Positions 36,763 through 45,656 of a stretch of DNA of 64,000 bases are shown here, piece by piece. The notes beneath the pieces were generated by a model. The model saw nothing but the letters and a program-made list of their open reading frames with translations. It was not told where the DNA came from and did no database searches. The stretch covers positions 1 through 64,000 of the forward strand of contig JAGREN010000025.1 of NCBI GenBank assembly GCA_020446505.1, in the 5' to 3' direction. The position numbers and the translations under genes are program-made. This stretch comes from Novosphingobium sp. (GTDB taxonomy: Bacteria; Pseudomonadota; Alphaproteobacteria; Sphingomonadales; Sphingomonadaceae). The number at the start of each line of letters is the position of its first letter. The first letter of the stretch is position 1.

Positions 36763-37659
36763 TCAGCCGGTGCGCAATTCCTCTGCCAGCAGGCGGAATT
36801 CGTCTCCGCGCGGGCTGTTCTTGCGCCAGACCAGCGCAATTTCGCGGTTGGCGTCGTTCGACTTGAGTGGGCGGGCGACGACATTGGTGCCGTTCAGGAT
36901 GCCCGCATCGAGCGCCATTTCGGGCAGCATGGTCAGGCCCAGCCCATTATCGACCATCTGCACCAGCGTGTGCAGGCTGGTGCCGATCATGGTCGCGCTG
37001 GCGCGCAGTTCCGGGCGATTGCAGGCAGCGAGCGCATGGTCCTTGAGGCAGTGGCCGTCCTCAAGCAGCAGCAGCCGGTTCTCGTCGATGATTGCAGGCG
37101 AGACTTCGGCTGGCGGATCGCGCGGATCGTCCTTGGGGAAGGCGACGAAGAAGGCGTCGAGTTCGATCGTTTCCTTTTCGATCTCGCCAGTGGGGTAGGG
37201 CAGGGCGAGCAGCACGCAGTCCGCGCGGCCATGGTGGAGCGATTCCATTGCCTGCGCGCTCGTCTCTTCGCGCAGGAACAGCTTGAGGTTGGGGCGCTCG
37301 CGTCTCAGGCGCGGCAGCATGCGTGGCAACAGGAAAGGGGCGATCGTGGGAATCACGCTCATTCGCATCTCGCCTGATAGTGGCTGGCCCGCTGACTGCA
37401 CGAGGTCGGACAATTCCTCGGTTTCGCGCAAGATGCGGTGCGCGCGTTCGACTACGGCATTGCCGAGCGGCGTGAAGCGCACGGCGCGCTTGGTGCGCTC
37501 TACCAGAACGACGCCAAGCAAGGCTTCGAGATCGCGCAGGCCCGCCGAAAGTGTCGACTGGGAAACGTAGCAGGCTTCTGCGGCGCGACCGAAGTGGCCG
37601 TGTTCGTGCAGCGAGACGAGATACTGCAACTGCTTCAGGGTCGGCTGGTAGACGGTCAC
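36763..37659 (-). CDS. oxyR: LysR-type peroxide sensor OxyR
   Basis: The 298-residue regulator has an N-terminal winged HTH (HFGRAAEACYVSQSTLSAGL) and a LysR substrate domain. That domain includes the OxyR redox segment LEDGHCLKDHALAAC, whose two cysteines are nine residues apart like Cys199 and Cys208 of E. coli OxyR. It therefore should sense H2O2 by disulfide formation. Translation begins at a GTG. It lies 19 bases after rnd and 30 bases before an SDR gene, with no catalase or peroxidase gene in the window. Confidence 0.9.
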   Translation of the reverse strand: MTVYQPTLKQLQYLVSLHEHGHFGRAAEACYVSQSTLSAGLRDLEALLGVVLVERTKRAVRFTPLGNAVVERAHRILRETEELSDLVQSAGQPLSGEMRMSVIPTIAPFLLPRMLPRLRRERPNLKLFLREETSAQAMESLHHGRADCVLLALPYPTGEIEKETIELDAFFVAFPKDDPRDPPAEVSPAIIDENRLLLLEDGHCLKDHALAACNRPELRASATMIGTSLHTLVQMVDNGLGLTMLPEMALDAGILNGTNVVARPLKSNDANREIALVWRKNSPRGDEFRLLAEELRTG

Positions 37660-37678
37660 TGCCTTGCGGTCCGGCGGC

Positions 37679-38875
37679 TCATGAATTGCCGGTTATGGCA
37701 TTCGCCATGTCGTCGACGTGAGTCATCCGAAGTTTGCCGCCGACGACGCCGAAAGCGAGGTTGCCTTCGACCAGTTCCAGCGCGTCCCGCCCGAACTGGT
37801 CGAAGCGCCAGCCTTCCAGCATCGGCAAGCCCTTGCGCACGCCTGCCGCAAGCTGCTCCAGTTCATCGCTGCGCGCCAGCAACCGCGCCGCAACGTCGAT
37901 TTCGCGCGCGCGGATCTTGAGCAGCAGCTTGAGCAGGTCGGCAACCAGCGCGCCTTCCTTGCCGAGCGGTGCGCCGCGTGCGGTGCGGGCCGGCAGTTCA
38001 TCGTCGGACAGCGGTTTGGCGTTTGCCAGTGTTTCCATCAGCCGCTTGCCGATCTCGTTGTCTTTCCAGCCTTGCGAGAGACCGCGCACCTTAGCGAGGT
38101 CGGCCTGGTGCTTGGGCGGATGGCTGGCGATATCGGCCAGAGTCTCGTCGCGCACGATGCGGCCGCGCGGGATGTTCTTGTCCTGCGCCTCCATTTCGCG
38201 CCAGTGCGCCAGTGCCTTGAGCCGCCCCAGCATGGCCGGATTGCGGCCCGCCGCCTTGATCCGCAGCCATGCGGAAGAGGGATCGTTGCGGTAATTATCC
38301 GGATCGGCTAGCTTTTCCATCTCGGCATCGAGCCATTCGCCGCGTCCGGTCTTGACCAGTTTCTTGAGGATGCGCGGGAAGATGTCGGCAAGATAGGTGA
38401 CGTCGCCGATGGCATATTCGATCTGCCGCTCGGTCAGCGGTCTGCGCGACCAGTCGGTAAACCGGGCGCCCTTGTCGATGGTCTTGCCCAGCCACGATTC
38501 GACCAGATTGGAATAGCCGATCTGTTCGGACTGGCTGATCGCCATCATCGCGATCTGCGTATCGAAGATCGGATGCGGGGTGCGTCCTGTCGCGTTGAAC
38601 ACGATTTCCACGTCCTGCCCGCCTGCGTGGAAGACCTTGAGCACGTCTTCGTTGTTGGTCAGGAGTTCGAGCAGCGGGGTCAGGTCGATCCCGTCAGCAA
38701 GCGGATCGATCGCCGCTGCCTCGTTCCCGTCGGCGACCTGCACCAGGCACAGTTCGGGCCAGTAGGTGTTTTCGCGCATGAATTCTGTATCCACGGCGAC
38801 GAACTCGGCGCGGGACAGGCGCTCGCACAATGCGGCAAGTTCGTCGCTGGAGGTAATCAGCGGGTGAATCTTCAT
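37679..38875 (-). CDS. rnd: Ribonuclease D
   Basis: The 398-residue 3'-5' exoribonuclease takes part in tRNA 3'-end processing. The DEDD nuclease residues are visible in AVDTEFMRENTYWP (D, E), KVFHAGGQDVEIV and YAIGDVTYLADI (Y, D). One or two HRDC-type helical domains follow (WREMEAQDKNIPRGRIVRDE; C-terminal half). It lies in a same-strand run between the acidic unknown gene and oxyR. Confidence 0.94.
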   Translation of the reverse strand: MKIHPLITSSDELAALCERLSRAEFVAVDTEFMRENTYWPELCLVQVADGNEAAAIDPLADGIDLTPLLELLTNNEDVLKVFHAGGQDVEIVFNATGRTPHPIFDTQIAMMAISQSEQIGYSNLVESWLGKTIDKGARFTDWSRRPLTERQIEYAIGDVTYLADIFPRILKKLVKTGRGEWLDAEMEKLADPDNYRNDPSSAWLRIKAAGRNPAMLGRLKALAHWREMEAQDKNIPRGRIVRDETLADIASHPPKHQADLAKVRGLSQGWKDNEIGKRLMETLANAKPLSDDELPARTARGAPLGKEGALVADLLKLLLKIRAREIDVAARLLARSDELEQLAAGVRKGLPMLEGWRFDQFGRDALELVEGNLAFGVVGGKLRMTHVDDMANAITGNS

Positions 38876-38909
38876 AAGAGAGGCGCGTTACGCCTAACCC
38901 GCGATGACT

Positions 38910-40484
38910 TCAACGGCGCAGGATCAATTTGCCCAGCCAGGCGAGGAACCGTGCAACCGGCCCGTCGGATGTGCGCTGCGGCAGTTCCTCCATCGGTGCG
39001 ACGCGGATACGGTCACGGATCGAGTGGCTGGCAGGCTGCGGTGCAGGATAGTGGCGCAACGGTTCAGTCGCGAAAGGCGTGTCGGACAGATCGTCTTCCG
39101 AGACCGGAACGAACTCTTCCGGTTCGGTCGGGTGCGGGTAGCCGGAGTTTTCCTGGTCTGCCGAAAAGCCCGGTTGATCGTCATGCTGGGTAGCCCATTC
39201 TGGCGGCTGCCAGCGGTCGGCGCCAGAATAGCTGTCGGCGCCGCTTGCCTCGAGTGGGTCAGGCATGAAGATGTCGTCGACCTGATCGAACTCCGGAAGC
39301 GATCCGAACCTGTCTGATTCAGGTTTCCAGTCCTCGGCGGATTCGCGCGGCTGTGGCTCGTCTGGCGTGGTGTAGTCTGGCGCATCGACGGGAAATTCGA
39401 GGTCGTCGTAGGGTTCGTCCGGGCCGCCGAACTGCGCTTCGGCAAATTCGTCGGTGTCGGGGCCCGGCTCGTGTTGGAGCGCAGCCAGCTCCTCGGCATC
39501 GGGTTCGTTGGTGAAGTCCGAGGCGTCGGGCATGAATTGCGTGATATCGACCGAATTGGGATCGAAGGCCGCCTGAGCCACCAGATCGTCGGCCATGCCG
39601 AGCGGGTTGTGCGCTTCTGCGCCATCGAGCACGAGCGCCATCTTCTTGGTCTTCTCGCGGTGCGCGCCAAGCCCGGCAAGATCGACCAGCGATGCGGCTT
39701 CCTGCTCTTCGGTGTCGAAATCGTCGACCGGGCTTGCCGTTTCGTGCGTGACGACCTGAATCGCGCCGTCGTCCCGGTATTCCTCGCAGGTCATCACCGG
39801 CGCGTCGAAGAAAGGATAGGCGTCGGAATTGACCAGCAGGATCGCCATCGGGCGCGGCAGCCCTTTTTCGATCACCGCGCGACGCGCTGCCTGCCAGACC
39901 ATCACGCCGAGGTAGCACGCGCCGATCGCGCCAGCGCGAATGTCTTCGCTGTCCGGATCGTCGCTGTTGGCGACATCGTTTTCCAGCCTGACGATGGCGC
40001 CATAGAGGTCGTCTATGCCTTCGATGGCAAGCGTGTCGTCGATGCGGTCGTGGTCGCCCTGCCATTCGCAGCCGAATGCCGAGTAGCCTTCGAGCAGGTC
40101 GGCGCGATCCGTCTCGGAGAACGGGAACGTCGCATCGGAATAGAAGCTGGTGGCAAGCGGCGGCCGCAAGTTGCCTTCGGCGTCAGGCTCGATTCCAAGA
40201 TCGGCCGGGTCGCCGATGCCGATGCCTATGGCCGTGATCGGGGTTGATGCCCGCGAATACTCGTTGACCCTGTCGGCCAGTCGATCCCAGCCAGCCAGAT
40301 TGATGTCTTCGGGGCTGAGTTCGAGCAGGCGTCCGGGCAGGACCTTGCCCTCGCCGGCGCATTCGGGGAGCAGCTTTTTCAGGCGCTCCACCGCCTCGTC
40401 GGCGCGACCGTTTCTCAACATGTTTTCGATGGAGCGGCGGAACGCATGTTCTTCCAGCCCATCGATGATGATTTCCTCAGGCAA
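38910..40484 (-). CDS. Large acidic protein of unknown function
   Basis: The 524-residue protein splits into two parts. The N-terminal half (about residues 1-290) looks globular (SIENMLRNGRADEAVERLKKLL, then GAIGACYLGVMVWQAARRAV and RPMAILLVNSDAYPFFDAP). The C-terminal half is low-complexity, rich in Asp, Glu and Pro, and ends in a basic, hydrophobic tail (VARFLAWLGKLILRR) that could be an amphipathic membrane anchor. I recognise no family. The start is a TTG with GGAG eight bases before it. Co-transcription with rnd 34 bases downstream is likely. No Cys-rich or catalytic signature is visible. Confidence 0.75.
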   Translation of the reverse strand: MPEEIIIDGLEEHAFRRSIENMLRNGRADEAVERLKKLLPECAGEGKVLPGRLLELSPEDINLAGWDRLADRVNEYSRASTPITAIGIGIGDPADLGIEPDAEGNLRPPLATSFYSDATFPFSETDRADLLEGYSAFGCEWQGDHDRIDDTLAIEGIDDLYGAIVRLENDVANSDDPDSEDIRAGAIGACYLGVMVWQAARRAVIEKGLPRPMAILLVNSDAYPFFDAPVMTCEEYRDDGAIQVVTHETASPVDDFDTEEQEAASLVDLAGLGAHREKTKKMALVLDGAEAHNPLGMADDLVAQAAFDPNSVDITQFMPDASDFTNEPDAEELAALQHEPGPDTDEFAEAQFGGPDEPYDDLEFPVDAPDYTTPDEPQPRESAEDWKPESDRFGSLPEFDQVDDIFMPDPLEASGADSYSGADRWQPPEWATQHDDQPGFSADQENSGYPHPTEPEEFVPVSEDDLSDTPFATEPLRHYPAPQPASHSIRDRIRVAPMEELPQRTSDGPVARFLAWLGKLILRR

Positions 40485-40556
40485 GAGCCTAACTCCGGTA
40501 CTGCTGCATCGGACACCCTAACCGACAATGGTTGATCAGGGGTTACGGCGGGAAAA

Positions 40557-40571
40557 CCCCTAGATTAGGGG
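40557..40571. repeat. Small inverted repeat in the aspS upstream region
   Basis: CCCCTA-GAT-TAGGGG is a 6-bp perfect dyad in the 169-base divergent gap between the acidic unknown gene and aspS, about 85 bases before the aspS ATG. It could be a regulator site; nothing else in the gap is recognised and no clear promoter hexamers were found. Confidence 0.35.
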
Positions 40572-40653
40572 CTGCGGACTTGTGCGCGGCCCGCACAGGC
40601 CCTAGGGGCGCACCATTCAAACAGAACAGCCCGAAAATCCCGGTGATATTCCC

Positions 40654-42438
40654 ATGACCCATCCCTACCGCAGCCACGATTGCGGCGCTCTTTCCGCCAG
40701 CGAAGTCGGCCAGACCGTCCGCCTCTCCGGCTGGATCCACCGCAAGCGCGACCACGGCGGCGTCCTGTTCGTCGACCTGCGCGATCACTACGGCATTACC
40801 CAGATCGTCGCCGACGAGGACAGCCCGGCGCTCAAGCTGCTCGATTCGCTGCGCGTGGAAAGCGTCGTCACCATCGACGGCGAAGTGAAGGCGCGCTCTG
40901 CCGGTACGGTTAATCCGAACCTTTCGACTGGCGAGATCGAGGTCTTTGCCCGTTCCGCCACGGTCCAGTCGAAGGCCGACGAGCTGCCGATGCCCGTCGC
41001 GGGTGAGCAGGAATATCCCGAGGATATCCGCCTCAAGTACCGCTTCCTCGACCTGCGGCGCGAGAGCGTGCATGCCAACATGATCCTGCGCAGCAAGGTC
41101 ATCTCCTCGCTGCGCCAGCGCATGACCGCGCAGGGCTTCATGGAAATCCAGACGCCGATCCTGACGGCCAGCTCGCCCGAGGGCGCGCGCGACTATCTGG
41201 TGCCAAGCCGCGTCCATCCCGGCAAGTTCTACGCGCTTCCGCAGGCACCGCAGATGTTCAAGCAGCTGCTGATGGTCGCCGGTTTCGACCGCTATTTCCA
41301 GATCGCACCGTGCTTCCGCGACGAGGATGCCCGTGCCGACCGCTCGCCGGGCGAGTTCTACCAGCTCGACTTCGAAATGAGCTTCGTCACGCAAGACGAT
41401 GTTTTCAATGCGATCGAGCCGGTTCTGTCTGGCGTGTTCGAGGAGTTCTCGAACGGCAATTCGGTTACGCCTGCTGGCCAGTATCCGCGCATTCCCTTTG
41501 CCGAAGCCATGCTGAAGTACGGCTCCGACAAGCCGGACCTGCGCAATCCGCTGGTCATTTCGGACGTCACCGATCACTTCACCTCTTCGGGCTTCGGCCT
41601 GTTCGAGAAGATCGTCGGCGGCGGCGGCAAGGTGCGCGCAATCCCCGCGCCGAACACCGCGGAAAAGAGCCGCAAGTTCTTCGACGACATGAACGACTGG
41701 GCGCGCTCGGAAGGCTATGCCGGGCTGGGCTATGTCACGCGCAAGGGCGGAGAGTTCGGCGGTCCGATCGCCAAGAACCACGGCCCGGAGAACATGGAGA
41801 AGATCTATGCCGAGCTGGGCCTCGGCGCGGACGACGGCCTGTTCTTCGCGGCAGGCAAGGAAAACGACGCGGCCAAGCTGGCTGGCGCGGCGCGTACTCG
41901 CGTCGGCGAAGAGCTCGGCCTGATCGAGCAGGGCTGCTTCAAGTTCTGCTGGGTCGTCGATTTCCCGATGTTCGAATACGACGAAGACCTCAAGAAGATC
42001 GATTTCAGCCACAATCCCTTCTCGATGCCGCAGGGCGAGATGGAGGCGCTGGAAAAGATGGACCCGCTCGAAATCAAGGCGTGGCAGTACGACATCGTCT
42101 GCAACGGGGTCGAACTGTCGTCTGGCGCGATCCGGAACCACCGGCCCGACATCATGTACAAGGCCTTCGAGATCGCAGGCTATTCGAAGGACGACGTGGA
42201 CGCCAATTTCTCTGGCATGATCAATGCCTTCAAGTATGGCGCACCGCCCCACGGCGGCTCTGCGCCGGGTGTCGACCGGATCGTCATGCTGCTGGCCGAG
42301 GAACCCAATCTGCGCGAAGTGGTTGTGTTCCCGATGAACCAGAAGGCAGAAGACCTGATGATGGGCGCACCGTCCACGGTTTCGGCCAAGCAGCTTCGCG
42401 AACTGCACCTGCGGATCGTGGAGCCGCAAAAACAGTGA
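40654..42438 (+). CDS. aspS: Aspartyl-tRNA synthetase
   Basis: This 594-residue class II synthetase is of bacterial type. It has an N-terminal OB-fold anticodon-binding domain ([23 protein letters not shown] split over two strands), a catalytic core with [20 protein letters not shown] in the motif region, [19 protein letters not shown] (motif 2), an inserted GAD domain, and motif 3 in a GVDRIVMLL segment near the C-terminus. Many alphaproteobacterial AspRSs are non-discriminating and feed the Asp-tRNA(Asn) amidotransferase route; the sequence alone does not settle that here. Confidence 0.96.
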   Translation: MTHPYRSHDCGALSASEVGQTVRLSGWIHRKRDHGGVLFVDLRDHYGITQIVADEDSPALKLLDSLRVESVVTIDGEVKARSAGTVNPNLSTGEIEVFARSATVQSKADELPMPVAGEQEYPEDIRLKYRFLDLRRESVHANMILRSKVISSLRQRMTAQGFMEIQTPILTASSPEGARDYLVPSRVHPGKFYALPQAPQMFKQLLMVAGFDRYFQIAPCFRDEDARADRSPGEFYQLDFEMSFVTQDDVFNAIEPVLSGVFEEFSNGNSVTPAGQYPRIPFAEAMLKYGSDKPDLRNPLVISDVTDHFTSSGFGLFEKIVGGGGKVRAIPAPNTAEKSRKFFDDMNDWARSEGYAGLGYVTRKGGEFGGPIAKNHGPENMEKIYAELGLGADDGLFFAAGKENDAAKLAGAARTRVGEELGLIEQGCFKFCWVVDFPMFEYDEDLKKIDFSHNPFSMPQGEMEALEKMDPLEIKAWQYDIVCNGVELSSGAIRNHRPDIMYKAFEIAGYSKDDVDANFSGMINAFKYGAPPHGGSAPGVDRIVMLLAEEPNLREVVVFPMNQKAEDLMMGAPSTVSAKQLRELHLRIVEPQKQ

Positions 42439-42518
42439 ATAGCCCTTGAGAGGCGTTGCAAAATATCCTCATCGCCTGCTACATGGTTTGAACATATCAT
42501 GAACATGAGGGGCGTCGG

Positions 42519-42869
42519 ATGAGCAATGTGGAAAAATATCTAGAGAAGCTTAGCCAAGTCTCAGATCTGAACGATCAACTCCGAATTCTTTCTAGGCGTC
42601 TTGAGGCGTCTGCAAAAGCCATGCGGCGAAAAAACACCGAATGGTTTGAAACAGGAAAGGCGCCAGCAAAGCAAGACGATACCGCAGCCAACAAATACCA
42701 TTCGATGTCGACGTCGTTTTGCAAGGAAGATTGGCCGAAGCAAAGTGGCATTGTTAAGCTTTTATCGTCGGTTCGCAGGGAGCGAAGTAAGTTGCGTCAA
42801 ATTTGGGATTCTATTCCCGCGAACGTGAGGCAGGGCCTGCATTCCCCTCCCTCTGAGGAAGTCATTTAG
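42519..42869 (+). CDS. Orphan 116-residue protein in an AT-richer insert
   Basis: The frame has a good ribosome-binding site (GAGGGG eight bases before the ATG). It encodes a basic, Lys/Ser/Gln-rich helical protein (VEKYLEKLSQVSDLNDQL, LSRRLEASAKAMRRKN) with no recognised family. Its codon use differs sharply from its neighbours: many A/T-ending codons, such as AAA, TTT and TTA-type Leu, where aspS and fabF use G/C-ending ones. It sits between two essential genes, aspS and acpP, and looks horizontally acquired. No integrase, repeat or attachment site is visible around it. Confidence 0.65.
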   Translation: MSNVEKYLEKLSQVSDLNDQLRILSRRLEASAKAMRRKNTEWFETGKAPAKQDDTAANKYHSMSTSFCKEDWPKQSGIVKLLSSVRRERSKLRQIWDSIPANVRQGLHSPPSEEVI

Positions 42870-42963
42870 AGACGTAGTTTGAATGTCCTCTGCGCTTGCC
42901 AGCGCGCGCGGGTGCGACTAGGGCAACCTCAATTCTCAATAGCCGTTTGGAAGGGGCTGAAAC

Positions 42964-43200
42964 ATGAGCGAGAGCGCAGACCGGGTGAAGAAGATCGTCG
43001 TCGAACATCTTGGCGTCGAAGCCGACAAGGTGACCGAAGACGCCAACTTCATCGATGATCTGGGCGCGGACAGCCTCGACATCGTCGAGCTGGTGATGGC
43101 CTTCGAGGAAGAATTCGGCGTGGAAATCCCCGACGATGCCGCCGAGAAGATCAGCACCGTTTCCGACGCGATCAAGTATATCGACGAGAACAAGGGCTGA
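42964..43200 (+). CDS. acpP: Acyl carrier protein AcpP
   Basis: The 78-residue acidic four-helix protein carries fatty acyl chains on a phosphopantetheine arm. The attachment serine is S37 in [19 protein letters not shown]. Length and sequence are typical of fatty-acid-synthesis ACP. A GGAAGGGG ribosome-binding site lies upstream. fabF follows after 140 bases. Confidence 0.97.
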   Translation: MSESADRVKKIVVEHLGVEADKVTEDANFIDDLGADSLDIVELVMAFEEEFGVEIPDDAAEKISTVSDAIKYIDENKG

Positions 43201-43229
43201 TTTCCGGGCCAGCCGGATCACCAGGCATT

Positions 43230-43260
43230 CCTGACCGGTCACCCGTATTGCCCGGTCAGG
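43230..43260. terminator. Hairpin between acpP and fabF
   Basis: CCTGACCGG, a 13-base spacer and CCGGTCAGG form a perfect 9-bp stem 30 bases past the acpP stop. No T-run follows, so it is more likely an mRNA-stabilising or attenuating hairpin separating abundant acpP from fabF than a full intrinsic terminator. Confidence 0.5.
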
Positions 43261-43340
43261 CGCCATTCGGCAGGCTCAGCCCCATCGGGACTGGGCCTGT
43301 TGTGGTTTTCGGCTCTGTTTGAATTGTTTCGGAGAATTGC

Positions 43341-44606
43341 ATGCGTCGCGTAGTTGTAACCGGTCTTGGCCTCGTCACGCCGCTGGGCGCGGATGTGGAG
43401 ACGACCTGGCGCAATCTCATCGCTGGCAAGTCAGGGGCAGGCGCGATCACGCGCTTCGACGCCTCGGACCAGAAGTGCCGCATCGCCTGCGAGGTAAAGC
43501 CGGCCGATCATGAATGGGGCTTCGATCCCTCGCTGCGCGTCGATCACAAGATCCAGCGGCAGGTCGATCCCTTCATCATCTACGGTATCGATGCGGCAGG
43601 GCAGGCGCTGGAAGACGCTGGCCTTACCGAAATGAGCGAGGAAGAGCGGTTTCGTGCCGGTTGCTCGATCGGTTCGGGCATCGGCGGGCTTCCAGGCATC
43701 GAATCCGAATCGCTGGTTCTGGCCGAAAAGGGGCCGGGCCGCGTATCCCCGCACTTCGTCCACGGGCGGCTCATCAACCTGATTTCGGGTCAGGTTTCGA
43801 TCAAGTACGGCCTGATGGGGCCGAACCATGCGGTCGTGACTGCCTGTTCGACTGGCGCGCACTCCATCGGCGATGCCGCGCGGATGATCCGCGACGACGA
43901 TGCCGACGTGATGGTGGCGGGCGGTGCGGAAGGCACGATCTGCCCTATCGGCATTGCCGGATTCGCACAGGCGCGCGCGCTTTCCACCGGTTTCAACGAT
44001 GAGCCGCAGCGTGCCAGCCGTCCCTACGACAAGGACCGCGACGGCTTCGTCATGGGCGAGGGCGCGGGCGTCGTCGTACTCGAGGAATACGAGCGGGCCA
44101 AGGCGCGCGGCGCCAAGATCTATGCGGAAGTGGTCGGCTATGGCCTGTCGGGCGATGCCTATCACGTCACCGCTCCGCACCCTGAAGGATCGGGCGCGTT
44201 TCGTTCGATGCAGATGGCGCTCAGGAAGGCTGGCATGACGCCCGCCGACATCGACTACATCAACGCCCACGGCACCTCGACCCCGATGGGCGACGAGCTT
44301 GAGCTTGGCGCGGTGCGCCGCCTGTTCGGCGATGCGATCTCGACCGTTTCGATGAGCAGCACCAAGTCCGCCATCGGCCACCTGCTCGGCGGTGCGGGCG
44401 CTGTCGAATCGATCTTCTGCATCCTTGCCATGCGCGACCAGATCGTGCCGCCGACGCTCAACCTCGACAACCCGAGCGAGAGCTGCGCCGGGGTCGATCT
44501 GGTTCCCAAGCAGGCGAAGGAACGCAAGGTCGAGGCCGTGCTCAACAACAGCTTCGGCTTTGGCGGCACCAATGCCAGCCTTGTGATGCGCAAGCTCCAG
44601 GCATGA
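43341..44606 (+). CDS. fabF: 3-oxoacyl-ACP synthase II FabF
   Basis: The 421-residue condensing enzyme elongates acyl-ACP with malonyl-ACP. The catalytic triad is visible: Cys in VTACSTGAHSIGDAA, His in INAHGTSTPMGD and His in SAIGHLLGGAGA. The N-terminus RRVVVTGLGLVTPLG is typical. A CGGAGAA ribosome-binding site precedes the ATG. The stop overlaps the mltG start as ATGA. Confidence 0.96.
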   Translation: MRRVVVTGLGLVTPLGADVETTWRNLIAGKSGAGAITRFDASDQKCRIACEVKPADHEWGFDPSLRVDHKIQRQVDPFIIYGIDAAGQALEDAGLTEMSEEERFRAGCSIGSGIGGLPGIESESLVLAEKGPGRVSPHFVHGRLINLISGQVSIKYGLMGPNHAVVTACSTGAHSIGDAARMIRDDDADVMVAGGAEGTICPIGIAGFAQARALSTGFNDEPQRASRPYDKDRDGFVMGEGAGVVVLEEYERAKARGAKIYAEVVGYGLSGDAYHVTAPHPEGSGAFRSMQMALRKAGMTPADIDYINAHGTSTPMGDELELGAVRRLFGDAISTVSMSSTKSAIGHLLGGAGAVESIFCILAMRDQIVPPTLNLDNPSESCAGVDLVPKQAKERKVEAVLNNSFGFGGTNASLVMRKLQA

Positions 44607-45577
44607 CCAAAAACCGCAAGGCGGTCGCGGCGGCGATCGCCGGGCTGGCCATCCTGCTCGCCGGATGGCTGACTTTCGGCGCGTGGTACGGATCCGGTCC
44701 GCTCGAGAAGGATCGCACCTTTATGGTCCGGACCGGTGACAGCCTTGGCGCTGTGGCGTCGCGGATGGAGGAGGAAGGCATCATCTCCTCGGCGCGCGCC
44801 TTCACGCTGCGCGCGCGCGTGTTCGGCGGCGGCTCGCCGATCAAGGCGGGCGAATTCCTGATCCCGGCGGGTGCAAGTCCCTCGCGCATCCTGTCGATCA
44901 TCCAGAGCGACGACGTGATTCGCCGCCTTGTGACGATTCCCGAAGGCATGCCCTCGATCATGGTGCGCGATCGCCTGATGGCGCAGCCGCACCTGACTGG
45001 CGATATCCCGGTTCCCGCTGAGGGGTCGATTCTGCCTGACAGCTACGATTTCGAACGCGGCGAAACCCGCGAGGCCGTGCTGCGCCGGATGCAGACCGCG
45101 ATGACCGCGACGCTGGCCGAGGCATGGGCAAAGCGCGGCCCCAACATCGCTGTCAAGACGCCGCAGGAAGCGCTGGTGCTGGCCTCCATCGTCGAGAAGG
45201 AGACGGGCAAGCCGAGCGAACGGCGCATGGTCGCGGGGCTCTATTCCAACCGCCTCAAGAAGGGCATGCTGCTTCAGGCCGACCCGACGATCATCTATCC
45301 GATCACGCAGGGCAAGCCGCTTGGTCGCCGCATCCGCCAGTCGGAAATACAGGCGGTCAACGGCTACAACACCTATACGATGACTGGCCTGCCTGAAGGT
45401 CCGATCACCAATCCGGGCAAGGCCTCCATCGAAGCGGTGCTGAATCCGGCGACGACCGGGGCGCTCTACATGGTTGCCGATGGTTCGGGCGGGCACCAGT
45501 TCTCGGTCACTCTCGAACAGCACAATGCCGCTGTGGAGAAATGGTTCGCGATCCGCCGCGCGCGCGGGGAAATGTGA
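44603..45577 (+). CDS. mltG: Endolytic murein transglycosylase MltG
   Basis: The 324-residue YceG-family protein has an N-terminal membrane anchor (about residues 8-29), a LysM-like region (FMVRTGDSLGAVASRM) and the catalytic domain with the glutamate in ASIVEKETGKPSERR. YNTYTMTGLPEGPITNPG follows. MltG cleaves nascent glycan strands and sets their length. It is translationally coupled to fabF, a common fab-mltG arrangement. Confidence 0.93.
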   Translation: MTKNRKAVAAAIAGLAILLAGWLTFGAWYGSGPLEKDRTFMVRTGDSLGAVASRMEEEGIISSARAFTLRARVFGGGSPIKAGEFLIPAGASPSRILSIIQSDDVIRRLVTIPEGMPSIMVRDRLMAQPHLTGDIPVPAEGSILPDSYDFERGETREAVLRRMQTAMTATLAEAWAKRGPNIAVKTPQEALVLASIVEKETGKPSERRMVAGLYSNRLKKGMLLQADPTIIYPITQGKPLGRRIRQSEIQAVNGYNTYTMTGLPEGPITNPGKASIEAVLNPATTGALYMVADGSGGHQFSVTLEQHNAAVEKWFAIRRARGEM

Positions 45578-45656
45578 CGCGCTGACAGGCACCTGCATTG
45601 CTTGACTAGCAAGAGCGATTGTTCGACCTTCCACAAAACCGGGAGAGAACGAAGCC

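Noticed and set aside
40543..42429. Long open frame of over 600 codons antisense to aspS
   Set aside because: It exactly shadows a recognised essential gene, its composition (Arg/His/Asp-rich) is that of a frame-shifted GC-rich gene, and it matches no family.
42439..42963. Prophage or insertion-sequence remnant around the AT-richer orphan gene
   Set aside because: No transposase, integrase, terminal repeats or target duplication could be seen; only the composition shift is supported.
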